NCBI RefSeq assembly: GCF_018919485.1
Contig: NZ_JAHLMU010000001.1
Location: forward strand, 1,259,584-1,323,583
DNA length: 64,000 bases
Direction of reading: 5' to 3'
Source of the DNA: Psychrobacter sp. TAE2020
GTDB taxonomy: Bacteria > Pseudomonadota > Gammaproteobacteria > Pseudomonadales > Moraxellaceae
Both the position numbers and the translations under genes were made by a program. Within the stretch, counting starts at the first letter, position 1; each line of letters begins with the position of its first letter. The notes under the pieces were generated by a model, which worked only from the letters and a program-made list of their open reading frames with translations, made no database searches and was not told the DNA's origin. Shown piece after piece: positions 9,425 to 21,810 of the stretch.

Positions 9425-11299
9425 TTATACCACCGTCATCATTACCAGCACTAGCAATACAGCCATTCCCAAGCCGAAGCTTGCAGCATAACCTCGAAGT
9501 GACCCTGTCTGCGTCGCGGACAACACTTTATTACCCGCTGACGCCAGCATAGGTAATATTGACCAAGCTTTATCGACAGGATCGGATTTGAATAAACGAC
9601 CGATGAGTAAAAAGGGTTTTACAAAAACTATATCGTATAGTGCGTCAAAACCCATACCGTGATAGCACCAGTAAAATAAAGCACCACCGATACTTGAACG
9701 TTTAAAGCTAGTGAGCAGACGACCTTTATTGACTACATATAATAGTGCTGCCACTAGTAAACCTGCTACCATCGCCCCCATCGCTATAAATTCAGCGGTG
9801 TGCTTGCCATGTGCTTGACCGGCAACTTCTAGTAAGTGGCCAACGCTCTCTGGCAATACGCCTTGTAGTGGTGGCACAATTAGCGCACCTACAGCAGTCG
9901 ATAGTACCAACAATACGCTAAGCGGTAACCAATATGACATTCCTGTCAATTTGTGCGCATGGGTCTTCTCTTCTCCAAAGAATACTATCCAAATCATACG
10001 GAAAGTATAAATAGCAGTTAAGAAAGCACCGAACACGCCCATATAGAATAATACTTGATGACCAGTAGCATAAGTTTCCCATAGGATAGCTTCTTTTGAA
10101 TAAAAGCCAACCGTTACCCAAGGAATCGCTGCTAAGGCACCACCACCAATGACATAACACCAAAATACTAATGGGATCTTCTTACGTAAGCCACCCATTT
10201 TAAAGATGTTTTGCTCATGATGTACCGATAGGATGACTGCACCTGATGATAAAAACAGCAACGCTTTAAAGAATGCATGAGCCATCAGATGAAAGATAGC
10301 CCCTTGCCAAGCACCAACGCCAAGCGCTAGGAACATATAACCAATCTGACTCATAGTCGAATAAGCTAAAATGCGTTTTATATCGGTTTGTGCCAACGCA
10401 CAGAAACCAGCGACTACTAAGGTTAACGCTCCAACACCACCTACCCAATATAATAAAACCTCTGGGGTCAGTATAAATAACGGATGCATACGGGCTATTA
10501 AATAAACCCCTGCTGTTACCATCGTTGCTGCGTGAATCAATGCCGATACTGGAGTAGGGCCTGCCATCGCATCAGCCAACCAAGTATGTAGCGGTAGCTG
10601 GGCTGATTTACCCATTGCCCCACCCACTAACATCATGGTAGTCAAAACCATAATAGGATTATTAATATCGAACATATCTGGGGCGCGAGTAATGATCTCT
10701 TGAATATTGAGTGTACCAAATTCGCGGTACAGCAAAAATAAGCCAAAGGCCAAAAATACATCGCCAACTCGGGTGACAGTAAAAGCTTTCATCGCTGCCC
10801 GACCATTGGCCCGATCATCGAAATAAAAGCCAATCAATAGGTAAGAGCAGATACCAACGCCTTCCCAACCGAGATATAACAATAATAAGTCGTCAGCTAG
10901 TACTAGCAATAACATACTGGCAACGAATAAATTCATATAACTAAAAAAGCGCGCGAAACCTGTATCGCCTTTCATATACCAAGCGGCAAACAGATGAATC
11001 AAAAAGCCAATGCCAGTAATGACCCCAAGCATAGTCAGCGCTAAGCCATCAAAGCTCAGACCAAAAGTAGGCGCAAAATCGCCAACTTGCATCCAAGTCC
11101 ACATCGGTACAGTGATTACTGTGCCTGCAGGATAAGTAGTCAAAAAGGTAAAGCTAACCAACAACGTACAAAGAGCTGATAGCGCCATGCTACCCACCCC
11201 AACGAGCGCTGCTGCTTGTTCAGTCAACCTGTCACGCATAAAGGCTAATATCAAAAAGCCAACGAGCGGGAATATAAAGGTTAATGGTAATAGACTCAT
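9425..11299 (-). CDS. nuoL: NADH-quinone oxidoreductase subunit L
   Basis: Largest antiporter-like subunit, at the far end of the membrane arm, with the long lateral helix that spans nuoM and nuoN. Its 624 residues compare with 613 in E. coli. Family blocks include YLGWEGVGICSYLLIGFYF near residue 142, AQLPLHTWLADAMAGPTPVS near residue 231 and FYSKEAILWE near residue 397. The C-terminal ~100 residues hold the connector and the terminal transmembrane helix. It is tightly packed between nuoK and nuoM. Confidence 0.97.
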   Translation of the reverse strand: MSLLPLTFIFPLVGFLILAFMRDRLTEQAAALVGVGSMALSALCTLLVSFTFLTTYPAGTVITVPMWTWMQVGDFAPTFGLSFDGLALTMLGVITGIGFLIHLFAAWYMKGDTGFARFFSYMNLFVASMLLLVLADDLLLLYLGWEGVGICSYLLIGFYFDDRANGRAAMKAFTVTRVGDVFLAFGLFLLYREFGTLNIQEIITRAPDMFDINNPIMVLTTMMLVGGAMGKSAQLPLHTWLADAMAGPTPVSALIHAATMVTAGVYLIARMHPLFILTPEVLLYWVGGVGALTLVVAGFCALAQTDIKRILAYSTMSQIGYMFLALGVGAWQGAIFHLMAHAFFKALLFLSSGAVILSVHHEQNIFKMGGLRKKIPLVFWCYVIGGGALAAIPWVTVGFYSKEAILWETYATGHQVLFYMGVFGAFLTAIYTFRMIWIVFFGEEKTHAHKLTGMSYWLPLSVLLVLSTAVGALIVPPLQGVLPESVGHLLEVAGQAHGKHTAEFIAMGAMVAGLLVAALLYVVNKGRLLTSFKRSSIGGALFYWCYHGMGFDALYDIVFVKPFLLIGRLFKSDPVDKAWSILPMLASAGNKVLSATQTGSLRGYAASFGLGMAVLLVLVMMTVV

Positions 11300-11303
11300 G
11301 ACA

Positions 11304-11711
11304 TCATCCTTTCATCTCATTGGCGCTATCGACATCGAGATGTCCACGCTTATGATAAAACTGTAATAAGATTGCTAGCCCAATAGAGACTTCAGCTGCT
11401 GCGAGGGTTAATATAAAAATAAACATTATTTGTCCATCTGGATCAACCCAACGGCTGCCTGCTACTACAAATGCCAGTGCGGCCGCATTCATCATGATCT
11501 CAAGACTCATCAGCATAAATAAGAAGTTACGCCTGACCATTACCCCGCAAAGACCAATAGAGAATAAAACTCCAGCTAATATAAGTCCATGGCTCATGGG
11601 GATCATACCCAAGACGTTTTGCACCTCGACAGTAGGCTGTACTAAGCCTACTACTTCATGGGCAAATGGCACAGCCGCTACTTCCGTTGCCACGCTTACT
11701 GCTTGTACCAT
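11304..11711 (-). CDS. nuoK: NADH-quinone oxidoreductase subunit K with N-terminal extension
   Basis: Small membrane subunit with three transmembrane helices and conserved glutamates in the proton path ([14 protein letters not shown] and [13 protein letters not shown]). The canonical ~100-residue NuoK begins at [12 protein letters not shown], residue 36 here (ATG at 11604-11606). The frame stays open for 35 more codons to an ATG overlapping the nuoJ stop by one base (TGATG), with AAGGAGTT directly upstream. The internal ATG has only a weak ribosome site (TTGGG). I therefore annotate the long form and flag the 35-residue extension as unusual. Confidence 0.9.
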   Translation of the reverse strand: MVQAVSVATEVAAVPFAHEVVGLVQPTVEVQNVLGMIPMSHGLILAGVLFSIGLCGVMVRRNFLFMLMSLEIMMNAAALAFVVAGSRWVDPDGQIMFIFILTLAAAEVSIGLAILLQFYHKRGHLDVDSANEMKG

Positions 11712-12439
11712 CAGTCTAACTCCTTATGCAAGGCAGGCTTGGCTCGCTGCATACTCACTGACTTACCAACATAGTCATGCGGATCAACATCTTTATATTC
11801 ATAAGGCTCAACTGTTGTCACAGCGTCAGTAACATCAGCCGAAGTATGACCATCGTATTCTTTAACACTACCTACACTCGGCTGAGAGTCTAAGCTTTCA
11901 TTACTGATGATCTCATCATCAATAGACTCTTTACCCAAATGATAAGCAGCAACCAAAGCTGCTAACAGTAATAAGGCGGCAATCTCAACCAATAGGATAT
12001 ATTTGCTAAATAATGCGGTGCCTACTGCTTTGGCAGGAATACTAACACCGCCAATCATTGCTGCTGGATCAGAGTTACTACCTATCATCGCATAAAGAAC
12101 CACAGCAATAATAAACGTCAGCCCTGTCGGCACTGCCCAAGTTTTGGCATCTAACCAGCGCTCTTCACGAGCATCATTAGCCATCCCTAAATTGAGCATC
12201 ATAATCACAAACACGAATAAGATTAAGATAGCACCCGCATAGACCACAATTTCAAGCGCCCCAGCAAAGGATGCACCGATGATAAAAAATATCCCAGCAA
12301 TAGCCATTAGGGTAACGATCATCGATAAAATAGCGTGTACTGGATTGGCAAGTATTACTACACGTAGACTGGCAAATATAGCCACCGCTGCTAATGCGTA
12401 AAACCCGACCAACTCAGGATTATTTAAAAAATTCATCAT
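11711..12439 (-). CDS. nuoJ: NADH-quinone oxidoreductase subunit J
   Basis: Five-helix membrane subunit near the quinone site of complex I; its third helix ([19 protein letters not shown] here) undergoes the pi-bulge transition in characterised complexes. At 242 residues it is longer than E. coli NuoJ (184). The surplus is a charged cytoplasmic tail after residue ~170, rich in Asp/Ser/Val. The start overlaps the nuoI stop by four bases (ATGA type), and the stop overlaps the nuoK start by one base, so the three genes look translationally coupled. Confidence 0.95.
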   Translation of the reverse strand: MMNFLNNPELVGFYALAAVAIFASLRVVILANPVHAILSMIVTLMAIAGIFFIIGASFAGALEIVVYAGAILILFVFVIMMLNLGMANDAREERWLDAKTWAVPTGLTFIIAVVLYAMIGSNSDPAAMIGGVSIPAKAVGTALFSKYILLVEIAALLLLAALVAAYHLGKESIDDEIISNESLDSQPSVGSVKEYDGHTSADVTDAVTTVEPYEYKDVDPHDYVGKSVSMQRAKPALHKELD

Positions 12440-12984
12440 GGCAGCAAGCTCCTTAGATCAATAGGTGCCGCTTCGTTTTGTGCAGCGCCTTTTGGTTTAT
12501 CTGCTACCGCCATACCGGATACCCGATAATAGTTATAATCAGGATACTTACCTGGCCCGGATATCAGCAAATGCTCTTTTTCATAAACTAAATCTTGACG
12601 AACATACTCAGCCATTTCAAAATCAGGGGTCATCTGAATAGCTGTAGTTGGACAAGCTTCTTCACAGAGTCCACAAAAGATACACCGTGAAAAGTTAATG
12701 CGGAAAAATTCTGGGTACCAGCGACCATCTTCACGCTCAGCTTTTTGTAGCGAGATACAGCCCACTGGACAAGCAACCGCACAAAGGTTACAGGCGACAC
12801 AGCGCTCATCACCATCAGGATCACGAGACAAAATAATACGTCCGCGAAAACGTGGTGGTACAGGTACGGGTACTTCTGGATATAAGATGGTATCGCGTGG
12901 CCTAATGGCATGACTATTCACCATCCACATACTACGGATGATAGTATAAAAGCCAACGATGATCTTTCTTATGCTAGTAAACAT
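12436..12984 (-). CDS. nuoI: NADH-quinone oxidoreductase subunit I
   Basis: Peripheral subunit carrying clusters N6a and N6b that pass electrons toward N2. Two ferredoxin-type motifs are intact: C62, C65, C68 and C72 in [12 protein letters not shown], and C101, C104, C107 and C111 in [12 protein letters not shown]. The length is 182 against 180 in E. coli. The N-terminal helix anchors it to the membrane arm. It is 38 bases downstream of nuoH and overlaps nuoJ by four bases. Confidence 0.97.
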   Translation of the reverse strand: MFTSIRKIIVGFYTIIRSMWMVNSHAIRPRDTILYPEVPVPVPPRFRGRIILSRDPDGDERCVACNLCAVACPVGCISLQKAEREDGRWYPEFFRINFSRCIFCGLCEEACPTTAIQMTPDFEMAEYVRQDLVYEKEHLLISGPGKYPDYNYYRVSGMAVADKPKGAAQNEAAPIDLRSLLP

Positions 12985-13022
12985 GGGGTTATTATCCTTA
13001 TCAGCTCTGCCCTAGCCGCTAA

Positions 13023-14075
13023 TTAATACACTATCGGCGTTGGAAAAAAGATCAAAATTACTGCCGCAGTAACTAATAAATTAATTAAGGTTATCGGCAA
13101 ACAGACCTTCCAGCCAAAATTCATTACCTGATCATAGCGTGGACGCATGAGTGAGCCCCGTGCCAGAATAAACATGGTCATAAAGAATAGCGTTTTAATC
13201 ATGAACCAAAAAGCTGGTGGAATAAATGGAATATCTAAATTAAAAGGGGCTAACCAACCACCGAAAAATAAACAAGTCATCAAGGCTGAAATGAGTACCA
13301 CGTTGACATACTCACCAATAAAGAACATACCAAACTTCATACCTGAGTATTCAACATGATAGCCTTCGGCAAGCTCTTGCTCAGCTTCTGGCTGATCGAA
13401 AGGATGTCTATGGGTAACTGCCACGCCCGCTATAACAAAAGTTAAGAAGCCAAAGAATTGTGGGAAGATGTACCAGCCATCACTCTGCGCTTCAACGATC
13501 ATTCGCAAGTTAAAGGAGCCTGTTAAAGCCACTACGCCCATCAATGATAAGCCTAAGAATACTTCATAGCTGATGGTTTGTGCTGCTGAACGTAAGCCCC
13601 CTAATAATGAGAACTTATTCGCTGATGCCCAACCGCCGAACATTACCGCATAAACGGCAAGACCCGCCATAGCAAAGAAGAATAAAATTCCGATATCCCA
13701 ATCAGCAACCCCAAAGGTTGGCGATATAGGAATAATGGCAAATGACGCCAGTGCGGTAAACATCGCTACCGCTGGTGCCAAAGTAAACATAAACTTATCA
13801 GTAAAATTCGGCGTCCAGTCTTCTTTAAAGAAGATCTTGAGCATATCGGCAACTAACTGTAAGGAACCAAAAGGCCCTACACGGTTCGGACCATAACGAT
13901 CCTGCCAAAGCGCTAGCATCCGGCGCTCATAAACGATCATCAGAGCGGCGACAATAACCACCACTAAGAAGATAACTAATGACTGTATGACCAAAAATAG
14001 AATGGACCAGCTGTCAAAAGTCATTATACCAGCCAAAAAGCTTGGCACATCAGGGATAATACGAGTAAACGACAT
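13023..14075 (-). CDS. nuoH: NADH-quinone oxidoreductase subunit H
   Basis: Eight-helix membrane subunit that joins the two arms and forms most of the quinone chamber. It has 350 residues against 325 in E. coli. Diagnostic blocks are [20 protein letters not shown] near residue 49 and [20 protein letters not shown] near residue 225, which carries the conserved acidic residues. The AGGAAG ribosome site is well placed. nuoG ends one base upstream. Confidence 0.97.
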   Translation of the reverse strand: MSFTRIIPDVPSFLAGIMTFDSWSILFLVIQSLVIFLVVVIVAALMIVYERRMLALWQDRYGPNRVGPFGSLQLVADMLKIFFKEDWTPNFTDKFMFTLAPAVAMFTALASFAIIPISPTFGVADWDIGILFFFAMAGLAVYAVMFGGWASANKFSLLGGLRSAAQTISYEVFLGLSLMGVVALTGSFNLRMIVEAQSDGWYIFPQFFGFLTFVIAGVAVTHRHPFDQPEAEQELAEGYHVEYSGMKFGMFFIGEYVNVVLISALMTCLFFGGWLAPFNLDIPFIPPAFWFMIKTLFFMTMFILARGSLMRPRYDQVMNFGWKVCLPITLINLLVTAAVILIFFPTPIVY

Positions 14076-14076
14076 C

Positions 14077-17000
14077 TTACACTTCCTGTATGCTAGTTGG
14101 CGCTGCTAAATCTATGACATTTGCCATGTCACCTATGATAGTCATCACTTCTGCTGGTGCTGCAACTCTACTTACCGATGCTGGTAGCGAAGGATGGATA
14201 ATACTCACTTGCCCAACTGGATAGCCGATACAGCCTTCTGCTAAATAAGGCACTAGCTGCACAGGTAAAGTAATCTGTTGGTTATCAACTTCAATAGCTA
14301 AATAATCACCAGCGGTAATTTGCCAGTCCTGAGCATCCTCAATACCGATACGCCAAGTAGCGATAGGTAATTGTTCCGCTACCACTGGACTGCGTGAAGC
14401 CATCATAGAGCTGGCATAAATATTATAAATAGGCACTAGTTTGGCGTGCCCTTGTTGAATATTAGTACTAGGTAAAGCGCTAGCTTCTGGAGCTATATAC
14501 TGGCGTAGTGCCAAACGCTCGTTTTGATCAAATAAGCGGACACCGGGATCACCATTTTTAAGGCTACCCCCTACTTTATCTTGGTATTTATTCCAAGCTT
14601 GTGGTGAGTTCCAACCAGGAGTGTTAGCAAACGGAATCATCGAACTTGGCGTTTCAGTACCACTATAGCCTTCCATTGAAAAGGTTAAGCTAGTATCCAA
14701 ATCTTTTGGTTGCATGGGCTCATGTACTGATAACGGTGCACGCATAGCAGTACGACCTGAATAGCGACGTGGCTCACGAGCTATCTTCAGACCAGTTATA
14801 CGATAATCTGCATCGGGCGCCGCGCCTTTAATACCAGCAAGCTTAGGATGAGTGGCTATCAAAGCATTGATGACGTCATCGAGCTGAGTCCAATCGACTG
14901 ACTTACCTTGTAAGCTGCTATGTACTGCATGCAACCAACGCCAGCCTTCTTTAATGCTGCTGAGCGGATGATAATAGTTGTTATCATAAACTTGGAAGAA
15001 GCGCTGCGCGCGACCTTCAGCTGAAACCAAGGTGCCATCTGCTTCTGCAAAACTAGCCGCTGGTAAAACGATATCGACATGCTCATGCCAGTCCAATAAC
15101 TGATGGTCGAGGGCAATGACTGTCTTATTGCTTAACAATTGGCTAAGTTTTTGCGCATCAATAGCATCAGTCAGCTGATTTTCAGCAACTACTACTACCT
15201 CAAAATCAGAGGCTAGCAACTCTTCTACAGACTGACCCCCTAGCATGCAGACCCCAATACTATTGGCATCAGGTACCGTTAGGTAGATGCCCGCTTGGGC
15301 ACTATAGCGAGTGTTGTGCTCTCTTAGCTCAAGCTTTTTAGCAGGTTGGCGCTCGAGATTATCTTCTGTCTCTTTATCAGTACCGACTGCTGACTTCGCC
15401 GGTTTAGCCGCTAGCTCTTGATCATCAGTAGGCTGCGTGGTTTGTGCTTGTTGTTCAGCGACAGCTACATTAGCTGCTTGTACTTTGGCATTATGAGCGT
15501 CAACTTGACTTTGCTCAGTAGCTTTAATCGCCGCGCGTTTTTGACTCAGAGCTTGAGTGATTTGAGCAGCAGCTTCAATCATAGCTATAGATGATAAGCT
15601 AGTACCCGATACAATCAGGGGCTTATCAGCTTGGATTAAATCATAAGCAATTTGCTGCGCTAAGGCTTGCATCGGGTTCACTTGCTGATCCGCTGCCTGT
15701 TCTGAAGCGGCATTCGGAGTTTGCGGATCGATGATGTCTGCTAAATCATTGGCTAATTTGTTGATCTCATCGGCTACTTTAAAACCAAGCGCCGTAATGT
15801 CTTCTGGCGTCGCTACTACACTGACCTTACTGATATCGTCGAGTTTAGTTTCACAGACATCCAAAATATAAATGGGACTTAGCGCCCCTTGACCAATACG
15901 TTGTACAGGTTCTGCTAGCCAAGCTTGCGTTTTGGCAGCAGCGGCCATTTTTATCGCTTCATTCTTAGCAGATTGACGGATAGATAAAGCAACTCGTGCA
16001 GAAGTCTGAGTAATATCTTCGCCTAAAATAAGTACTGCATCATGGCTTTCGATGTCAGTCATTCCAGGATTATAGACCCCTTCAGTACTGAGTACTTCGA
16101 TACATTTATTAACTAATGCTTGCTGTTGATGGTTAAGGCCCGTGGAGAAGTTATCAAAACCAACTAGATTCTTCAGAGCAAAGTTAGTCTCAAGGCTAGC
16201 ACGTGGCGAACCAATACCTATGACTTTTTTATTTTTTAGACGCTTGATAGTTTCATCGAGAGCATAGTCAATATTTATTTTGACGTGCTTGCCATTGATG
16301 CGCTCAAGCGCTTGCGTTGGACGATCTTCTCGATTGACATAACCATAGCCAAAACGGCCTCGGTCACATAAGAAATAACGGTTTACTTCGCCGTTATAGC
16401 GGTTTTCAATCCGGCGTAACTCGCCATAGCGCTCACCCGGTGAAATATTACAGCCTGCTGAGCAACCATGACAGATACTTGGGGCATACTGCATATCCCA
16501 TTTACGATTGTAGCGTTCTGAGTGAGTCTTATCAGTGAACACCCCTGTTGGGCAAACCTCTGTTAAGTTACCCGAGAACTCACTTTCAAATTGACCGTCT
16601 TGATCACGACCGAAATAAACCCGATTATTGGAGCCATAAACGCCTAAATCTTCGCCACCAGCATAGTCTTTATAAAAACGTACGCAACGATAGCAAGCGA
16701 TACAACGGTTCATCTCATGGGCAATAAAAGGCCCAAGCTCTTGGTTATGATGGGTACGCTTGGTAAAACGATAACGACGATGGTTATGACCGGACATATA
16801 AGTCATATCTTGCAGATGACAATGACCGCCCTCTTCACAAGTAGGGCAATCATGCGGATGGTTAGTCATCAGTAGCTCAATCATTGACTTACGAAATGCT
16901 TTCGCTTCATCATCGGTGACTGAGATATACATATCATCGCTTGGGGCGACCATACAAGACATTACTAATCTACCGCGACCTGCTTCTAAATCTTCTTTGC

Positions 17001-17163
17001 TTTGAAATTGCTTGACCGCACACTGACGGCAAGAGCCTACTGAGCCTAGAGCCGGATGATAACAAAAATAGGGCACATCTATACCTAGCGATAAGCACGC
17101 TTGTAGCAAGTTGTCCGCGCTATCTACTTCGACAGTGGTTCCATCAATATGTATGACTGCCAT
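14077..17163 (-). CDS. nuoG: NADH-quinone oxidoreductase subunit G, with long insertion
   Basis: Largest peripheral subunit of complex I, holding several iron-sulfur clusters. All ligands are visible: C34, C45, C48 and C70 for the 2Fe-2S cluster; H102, C106, C109 and C115 for N5; C154, C157, C160 and C204 for N4; and C231, C234, C238 and C266 for the off-path N7 cluster. The remainder is a molybdopterin-oxidoreductase-like domain. At 1028 residues it is about 120 longer than E. coli NuoG. The excess is largely an Ala/Gln/Lys-rich hydrophilic stretch around residues 545-625, likely a disordered or helical insertion. It sits 10 bases after nuoF. Confidence 0.96.
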   Translation of the reverse strand: MAVIHIDGTTVEVDSADNLLQACLSLGIDVPYFCYHPALGSVGSCRQCAVKQFQSKEDLEAGRGRLVMSCMVAPSDDMYISVTDDEAKAFRKSMIELLMTNHPHDCPTCEEGGHCHLQDMTYMSGHNHRRYRFTKRTHHNQELGPFIAHEMNRCIACYRCVRFYKDYAGGEDLGVYGSNNRVYFGRDQDGQFESEFSGNLTEVCPTGVFTDKTHSERYNRKWDMQYAPSICHGCSAGCNISPGERYGELRRIENRYNGEVNRYFLCDRGRFGYGYVNREDRPTQALERINGKHVKINIDYALDETIKRLKNKKVIGIGSPRASLETNFALKNLVGFDNFSTGLNHQQQALVNKCIEVLSTEGVYNPGMTDIESHDAVLILGEDITQTSARVALSIRQSAKNEAIKMAAAAKTQAWLAEPVQRIGQGALSPIYILDVCETKLDDISKVSVVATPEDITALGFKVADEINKLANDLADIIDPQTPNAASEQAADQQVNPMQALAQQIAYDLIQADKPLIVSGTSLSSIAMIEAAAQITQALSQKRAAIKATEQSQVDAHNAKVQAANVAVAEQQAQTTQPTDDQELAAKPAKSAVGTDKETEDNLERQPAKKLELREHNTRYSAQAGIYLTVPDANSIGVCMLGGQSVEELLASDFEVVVVAENQLTDAIDAQKLSQLLSNKTVIALDHQLLDWHEHVDIVLPAASFAEADGTLVSAEGRAQRFFQVYDNNYYHPLSSIKEGWRWLHAVHSSLQGKSVDWTQLDDVINALIATHPKLAGIKGAAPDADYRITGLKIAREPRRYSGRTAMRAPLSVHEPMQPKDLDTSLTFSMEGYSGTETPSSMIPFANTPGWNSPQAWNKYQDKVGGSLKNGDPGVRLFDQNERLALRQYIAPEASALPSTNIQQGHAKLVPIYNIYASSMMASRSPVVAEQLPIATWRIGIEDAQDWQITAGDYLAIEVDNQQITLPVQLVPYLAEGCIGYPVGQVSIIHPSLPASVSRVAAPAEVMTIIGDMANVIDLAAPTSIQEV

Positions 17164-17173
17164 GCCGCTCTCC

Positions 17174-18598
17174 TTATTTCGCTACTAGCTGTTGACTATC
17201 TACAGCCTCAATGACTTCTTCACCGACCGCTTGCGCAATCTTTCGATCAAACTCAGGACGGAAATATTTGAGCGCACTCATAAGTGGCTCCATAGCACCC
17301 GGGGCATGAGCACAAAAAGTCTTGCCAAGCCATAAATCACGAGTTAGCTCTTCTAGTTTTTCAACATCGCCCAGCTGACCTTCACCATCATTGATAGCAG
17401 TTAGCAGCTTGACGCCCCAAGGTAATCCATCGCGGCAAGGCGTACAAAAACCGCACGACTCACGTTGGAAGAAAATCTCAAGGTTGCGTAGCAAGGGCAC
17501 CATATCTTGCTCTTCATCGACTACCATAATTAGTCCGGTTCCCATCCGACTACCGGCAGCCTGAATAGTATCAAAATCGACTACAGTATCTAAATGATCA
17601 GCGGTCAAAAAGTCAGTAGAGGCGCCGCCCGGCAACCAAGCCTTAAGAGTGCGGCCTTCTTGCATACCACCAGCGAAGTCATCGATAATTTCGCGAGCAG
17701 TATAGCCAAAGGGCAACTCCCATAGACCGGGATCATTGACTAACCCTGAGCAACCAAACAGCTTAGTGCCCGGAGTTTCGACTACCCCTTTAGACTTAGG
17801 TAAATCCTGATACCACTCGCTACCATGTAAAATAATGGCGGAGACGTTATGCAAGGTTTCGACATTGTTGACTACGGTTGGACGACCCCATGCCCCAGCT
17901 ACTTGCGGAAATGGTGGTTTAGTACGTGGATTAGCACGACGCCCTTCTAAAGAGTTGAGCAAAGCAGTCTCTTCACCACAAATATAGCGTCCAGCACCAG
18001 TATGCACATGCAGATCAAAACTATAGCCTGAGCCTAAAATATCGTCGCCAAGTAAGTTATTGGCTTTAAGCTCTTCGACAGCAGCATTAAGACGCTCAGC
18101 CGCTAAGATATATTCACCGCGGATAAAGATGTAGCCCGCAGTAGCTCCGATGGCATAAGCAGAAATGATCATTCCTTCGATAAGCTGTAGTGGTAGGCGC
18201 TCCATCAACAGTCGATCTTTAAAAGTACCCGGTTCCATCTCATCAGCATTACAAACTAAATAGCGTGGCCCGCCATCAGGGGGTGCCATCAACGACCATT
18301 TGATACCTGCTGGAAACCCTGCACCACCACGACCTTTGACTACCGCTTCTTTGATAGTCTTCAGCGTAGCTTCTGCAGTTTGATTTAGAGTCATTTTAAG
18401 CGCTTCAAAACCACGTAGTGATTCGTAAGTCGCCAGATCTAATACCGCATCATGATGGGCTAAACGCCAAGTTAGAGGCTTAGTCTCACTAGTAGCCGTG
18501 GATTTGTCACCATATATTGGGATACGCTGCTCATTAAGCTGGCTGGGTGCTTTACCTTGGCTACGAAGGGCAACTTGTTCTGCAACCGTTAATCTCAT
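17174..18598 (-). CDS. nuoF: NADH-quinone oxidoreductase subunit F
   Basis: NADH- and FMN-binding subunit where electrons enter complex I. The glycine-rich [10 protein letters not shown] at residues 89-98 is the NADH/FMN-binding loop. The N3 cluster ligands C382, C385, C388 (SCGFCTPCR) and C429 (FCAHAPG) are present. Its 474 residues compare with 445 in E. coli, with a longer N-terminus. The start overlaps the nuoE stop by four bases, fitting stoichiometric synthesis of the NuoEF pair. Confidence 0.97.
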   Translation of the reverse strand: MRLTVAEQVALRSQGKAPSQLNEQRIPIYGDKSTATSETKPLTWRLAHHDAVLDLATYESLRGFEALKMTLNQTAEATLKTIKEAVVKGRGGAGFPAGIKWSLMAPPDGGPRYLVCNADEMEPGTFKDRLLMERLPLQLIEGMIISAYAIGATAGYIFIRGEYILAAERLNAAVEELKANNLLGDDILGSGYSFDLHVHTGAGRYICGEETALLNSLEGRRANPRTKPPFPQVAGAWGRPTVVNNVETLHNVSAIILHGSEWYQDLPKSKGVVETPGTKLFGCSGLVNDPGLWELPFGYTAREIIDDFAGGMQEGRTLKAWLPGGASTDFLTADHLDTVVDFDTIQAAGSRMGTGLIMVVDEEQDMVPLLRNLEIFFQRESCGFCTPCRDGLPWGVKLLTAINDGEGQLGDVEKLEELTRDLWLGKTFCAHAPGAMEPLMSALKYFRPEFDRKIAQAVGEEVIEAVDSQQLVAK

Positions 18599-19128
18599 GC
18601 GTATAGCTCCAATAGTTGAGCGACCTCAGTAGGCTGAACAGGGCCGTAAGTATCTTCATCGATCAATACTGCCGGGCCTTTGTCACAGTTACCTAAACAG
18701 CAGATCGGTAGTATAGTAAAGCGTCCATCAGCAGTGGTTTGACCGTAGTCAATACCCAACTGCGATCTAAGCTCAGCAGATAGCGCTTCATAACCTGTTA
18801 AATAACAAGAAACAGAATCACAAATCAATATCACATGACGACCGACAGGCTGACGATAAATACGATTGAAAAAAGTAGCTACCCCATCAAGATCAGTTAC
18901 TGGAATATCTAGCAAGTTAGCAATCGCATTCACTTGTGCATCATCGACCCAGCCATTACGCTTTTGCACTATCTTCAATGAATCTAGAGAAGCAGCACGA
19001 GCATGCGGGTAATGATGGATAAAATCACGAATACCAGTGATTTCTTCGGCAGTTAGGATGTTCTCTACATCTACCTTTGGTGCTTTATCAGTAACAATTC
19101 TCATATCTTTTGTTTTATCCTCACTCAT
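18595..19128 (-). CDS. nuoE: NADH-quinone oxidoreductase subunit E
   Basis: Thioredoxin-fold 2Fe-2S subunit of the NADH-oxidising module. Cluster N1a ligands are C103 and C108 (CDSVSC) and C144 and C148 (CLGNC). The length is 177 against 166 in E. coli. It overlaps nuoF by four bases and is separated from nuoCD by 123 bases, one of the few larger gaps in the operon. Confidence 0.97.
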   Translation of the reverse strand: MSEDKTKDMRIVTDKAPKVDVENILTAEEITGIRDFIHHYPHARAASLDSLKIVQKRNGWVDDAQVNAIANLLDIPVTDLDGVATFFNRIYRQPVGRHVILICDSVSCYLTGYEALSAELRSQLGIDYGQTTADGRFTILPICCLGNCDKGPAVLIDEDTYGPVQPTEVAQLLELYA

Positions 19129-19251
19129 CGCGCTATTTTCTATAAAATGTCATGATAGCTATGGCGTCTTACAAGTATAGCGTTTTGGTGCACCATTAGG
19201 TGATAACTTGTTGATTAGCTTACTTTATTAAGCTTTATTTCTATAGATTTT

Positions 19252-21027
19252 CTAACGATCACAATCAGCCATTACGATATCAATAGAAGCCAAATACATA
19301 ATAGCATCGGATACTAATGAACCATTGATCACTGAAGGCATCTGCTGAATATGCGCAAATGTCGGGGTACGAATACGAGTACGATAGCTCATAGTGGCGC
19401 GATCTGAAGTAATATAATAGCTGTTTAAACCCTTAGTGGCCTCAACGATAGTGGCACATTCACCAGCGGGCATCACTGGACCCCAGGATACTGAAATAAA
19501 GTGATTAATCAAAGTCTCAATATCATTTAGAGTACGATCTTTCGGTGGGGGTACTGCTAATGGATGATCGGCTTTATAAGGACCTTGCGGCATATTATCC
19601 ATACATTGACGAATAATACGCAATGATTGACGCATCTCTTCAACTTTAATCATACAGCGATCATAAGCATCACCGTTATAGCCTACTGGTACTTCAAAAT
19701 CGTAATTTTCATAGCCCATATAGGGACGTGCTTTACGCAAATCAAAATCGACACCAGTAGCACGAAGACCTGCGCCAGTCACCCCCCAAGCCAAGGCTTG
19801 TTTGGCATCATATTGAGCCACACCTTGCGTACGACCTTTAAGCACACTATTCTTCAGTGCTGCTTTTACATACTCATCTAAACGTTTTGGCATCCAGTCC
19901 AAGAACTCACGGACTAGACGCTGCCAGCCACGCGGTAAATCTGCAGCAGTACCGCCAATACGGAACCACGCCGGATGCATACGATAGCCTGTTACCGCTT
20001 CGATTACGTCGTAAGCTTTTTGGCGATCGGTAAACATATAGAATACTGGGGTCATACCACCAGCATCTTGAATAAAAGTACCAACAAATAGCAGGTTGTT
20101 AGTGATACGGAAAAACTCACTCATCATCACTCGAATGGTTTCAGCGCGTGCTGGGATGGTAATACCGGCTAACTTTTCCACTGACATGATATACGGCAGC
20201 TCATTCATCACCCCGCCTAAGTAATCAATACGGTCGGTGTAAGGAATATAAGAATGCCAAGTCTGCCGCTCAGCCATCTTTTCTGCGCCGCGATGGTGAT
20301 AGCCAATATCTGGAATACAGTCAATAACTTCTTCACCATCGAGCTGAAGTACTAGTCTAAAGGCACCATGCGCTGAAGGGTGGTTAGGACCGATGTTCAA
20401 GAACATAAAGTCTTCATCACGTCCCGAACGTTTCATGCCCCACTCTTCAGGAACGAAACGCAAGTTCTCTTGCTCATACTCTTGCTTGGCCGTATTTAGG
20501 AAGTAAGGAGTAAATTCAGTGGCGCGCGCATGATATTCTTTACGCAATGGATGACCTTCCCAATACTTAGGCAGTAAGATACGGGTTAAATGCGGATGGC
20601 CAGTAAAGACAATGCCGAACATGTCCCACACTTCACGCTCATACCAATTGGCATTTGGCCAAATGTTAGTAGCGCTAGGCACATTTAAGTCATCTTCACT
20701 AAGCGCAACTTTGATCCGTACATCGCTATTACGCTCCAGCGACATCAGGTGATAAAAAACCGTAAAGTCGCTAGCTGGCAAACCTTCACGATGTTGGCGC
20801 AAGCGCTCATCCATCGCGGATAAGTCGAACAACATGACATAAGGTTTTGGCAGCTTACGTAAGAATAACAAAATATCTAGTAAATCAGCACGTGCAACCC
20901 AGACTGTTGGGATCTCATCAATAGTCTGCTGCACCACAAACTTACCAGCATACTTGTGCCCTAGCTCTTGAATTACTGCAGGTACAGGCTTGATCTTAGG
21001 ATCTATATTTTCGACTACCGTGACCAT
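19252..21027 (-). CDS. nuoCD: NADH-quinone oxidoreductase fused subunit C/D
   Basis: Single polypeptide joining the NuoC (30 kDa) and NuoD (49 kDa) subunits, as in enterobacteria and many gammaproteobacteria. Residues ~1-200 match NuoC ([20 protein letters not shown] near residue 129). Residues ~210-591 match NuoD, with [20 protein letters not shown] near residue 213 and [16 protein letters not shown] near residue 435 lining the quinone site next to cluster N2. The length of 591 is normal. It is flanked by 105- and 123-base gaps. Confidence 0.97.
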   Translation of the reverse strand: MVTVVENIDPKIKPVPAVIQELGHKYAGKFVVQQTIDEIPTVWVARADLLDILLFLRKLPKPYVMLFDLSAMDERLRQHREGLPASDFTVFYHLMSLERNSDVRIKVALSEDDLNVPSATNIWPNANWYEREVWDMFGIVFTGHPHLTRILLPKYWEGHPLRKEYHARATEFTPYFLNTAKQEYEQENLRFVPEEWGMKRSGRDEDFMFLNIGPNHPSAHGAFRLVLQLDGEEVIDCIPDIGYHHRGAEKMAERQTWHSYIPYTDRIDYLGGVMNELPYIMSVEKLAGITIPARAETIRVMMSEFFRITNNLLFVGTFIQDAGGMTPVFYMFTDRQKAYDVIEAVTGYRMHPAWFRIGGTAADLPRGWQRLVREFLDWMPKRLDEYVKAALKNSVLKGRTQGVAQYDAKQALAWGVTGAGLRATGVDFDLRKARPYMGYENYDFEVPVGYNGDAYDRCMIKVEEMRQSLRIIRQCMDNMPQGPYKADHPLAVPPPKDRTLNDIETLINHFISVSWGPVMPAGECATIVEATKGLNSYYITSDRATMSYRTRIRTPTFAHIQQMPSVINGSLVSDAIMYLASIDIVMADCDR

Positions 21028-21132
21028 GAATGATGTTTTCCTTCATTAATCATAACTGAGTTATTATCACTAAATGATGATAAGCGCCTGCGCCTGTTTA
21101 TCGTTAACGGCCCAACAAGCCAAGCTATTAAG

Positions 21133-21810
21133 TTAAATACTGTCTGGACTACGTAGATTTTTTACTGCAATACGATCCGCTTGTTTGCGGTCACGCTCAG
21201 CCGTCATTTGCGGCTGATAAATGCCTTGGTCTTTCATATGAATACCTAAAGGGCGACGCTCTTTAGTGATCGATTCTTGTAATAGCATCAAGCCTTGAAT
21301 CAAGGCTTCTGGACGCGGTGGACAACCAGGTATATAGACATCGACCGGAATGATCTTATCGACGCCTTGTACTACTGAGTAGATATCATACATGCCGCCA
21401 GAGTTAGCACAAGCGCCCATAGAAATCACCCATTTAGGCTCTAGCATCTGCTCATAAAGACGTTGAATAACTGGTGCCATTTTGATAAAACAAGTGCCCG
21501 CTACGATCATGACATCGGCTTGTCTTGGTGAGGCACGAATAACTTCTGCACCAAAGCGCGATAAATCGTGAACAGCGGTCAAAGTAGTGGCATATTCGAC
21601 ATAACAGCATGAAGTACCGAAGTTGAATGGCCACAACGAGTTCTTACGCCCCCAGTTAGCCGTCGAATGCACTAAATCTTCTAGACGACCCATGAAGACG
21701 TTTTTATTCACTTCATCTTCGAGAGGATCACTGACCGTTTCTCTAGTCTCTGCAGGATAAACCTCTGCATCAGGATTGGCTCTGGTTAAGGTATATTTCA
21801 TAACATTCAA
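21133..21810 (-). CDS. nuoB: NADH-quinone oxidoreductase subunit B
   Basis: Carries the terminal cluster N2 that reduces quinone. Ligands are the adjacent pair C68-C69 ([10 protein letters not shown]), C134 and C163 (GCPPRPEAL). At 225 residues it matches E. coli (220). It is 228 bases downstream of nuoA, an unusually long gap within this operon that contains a hairpin near the nuoA stop. Confidence 0.97.
   Translation of the reverse strand: MNVMKYTLTRANPDAEVYPAETRETVSDPLEDEVNKNVFMGRLEDLVHSTANWGRKNSLWPFNFGTSCCYVEYATTLTAVHDLSRFGAEVIRASPRQADVMIVAGTCFIKMAPVIQRLYEQMLEPKWVISMGACANSGGMYDIYSVVQGVDKIIPVDVYIPGCPPRPEALIQGLMLLQESITKERRPLGIHMKDQGIYQPQMTAERDRKQADRIAVKNLRSPDSI

Noticed and set aside
9918..10448. 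Alternative-frame open frames inside nuoL
   Set aside because: Same-strand out-of-frame readings of a long coding gene, without ribosome sites or sensible composition.
12630..12913. Frames on both strands inside nuoI
   Set aside because: They overlap the iron-sulfur motifs of nuoI, which is clearly the coding frame.
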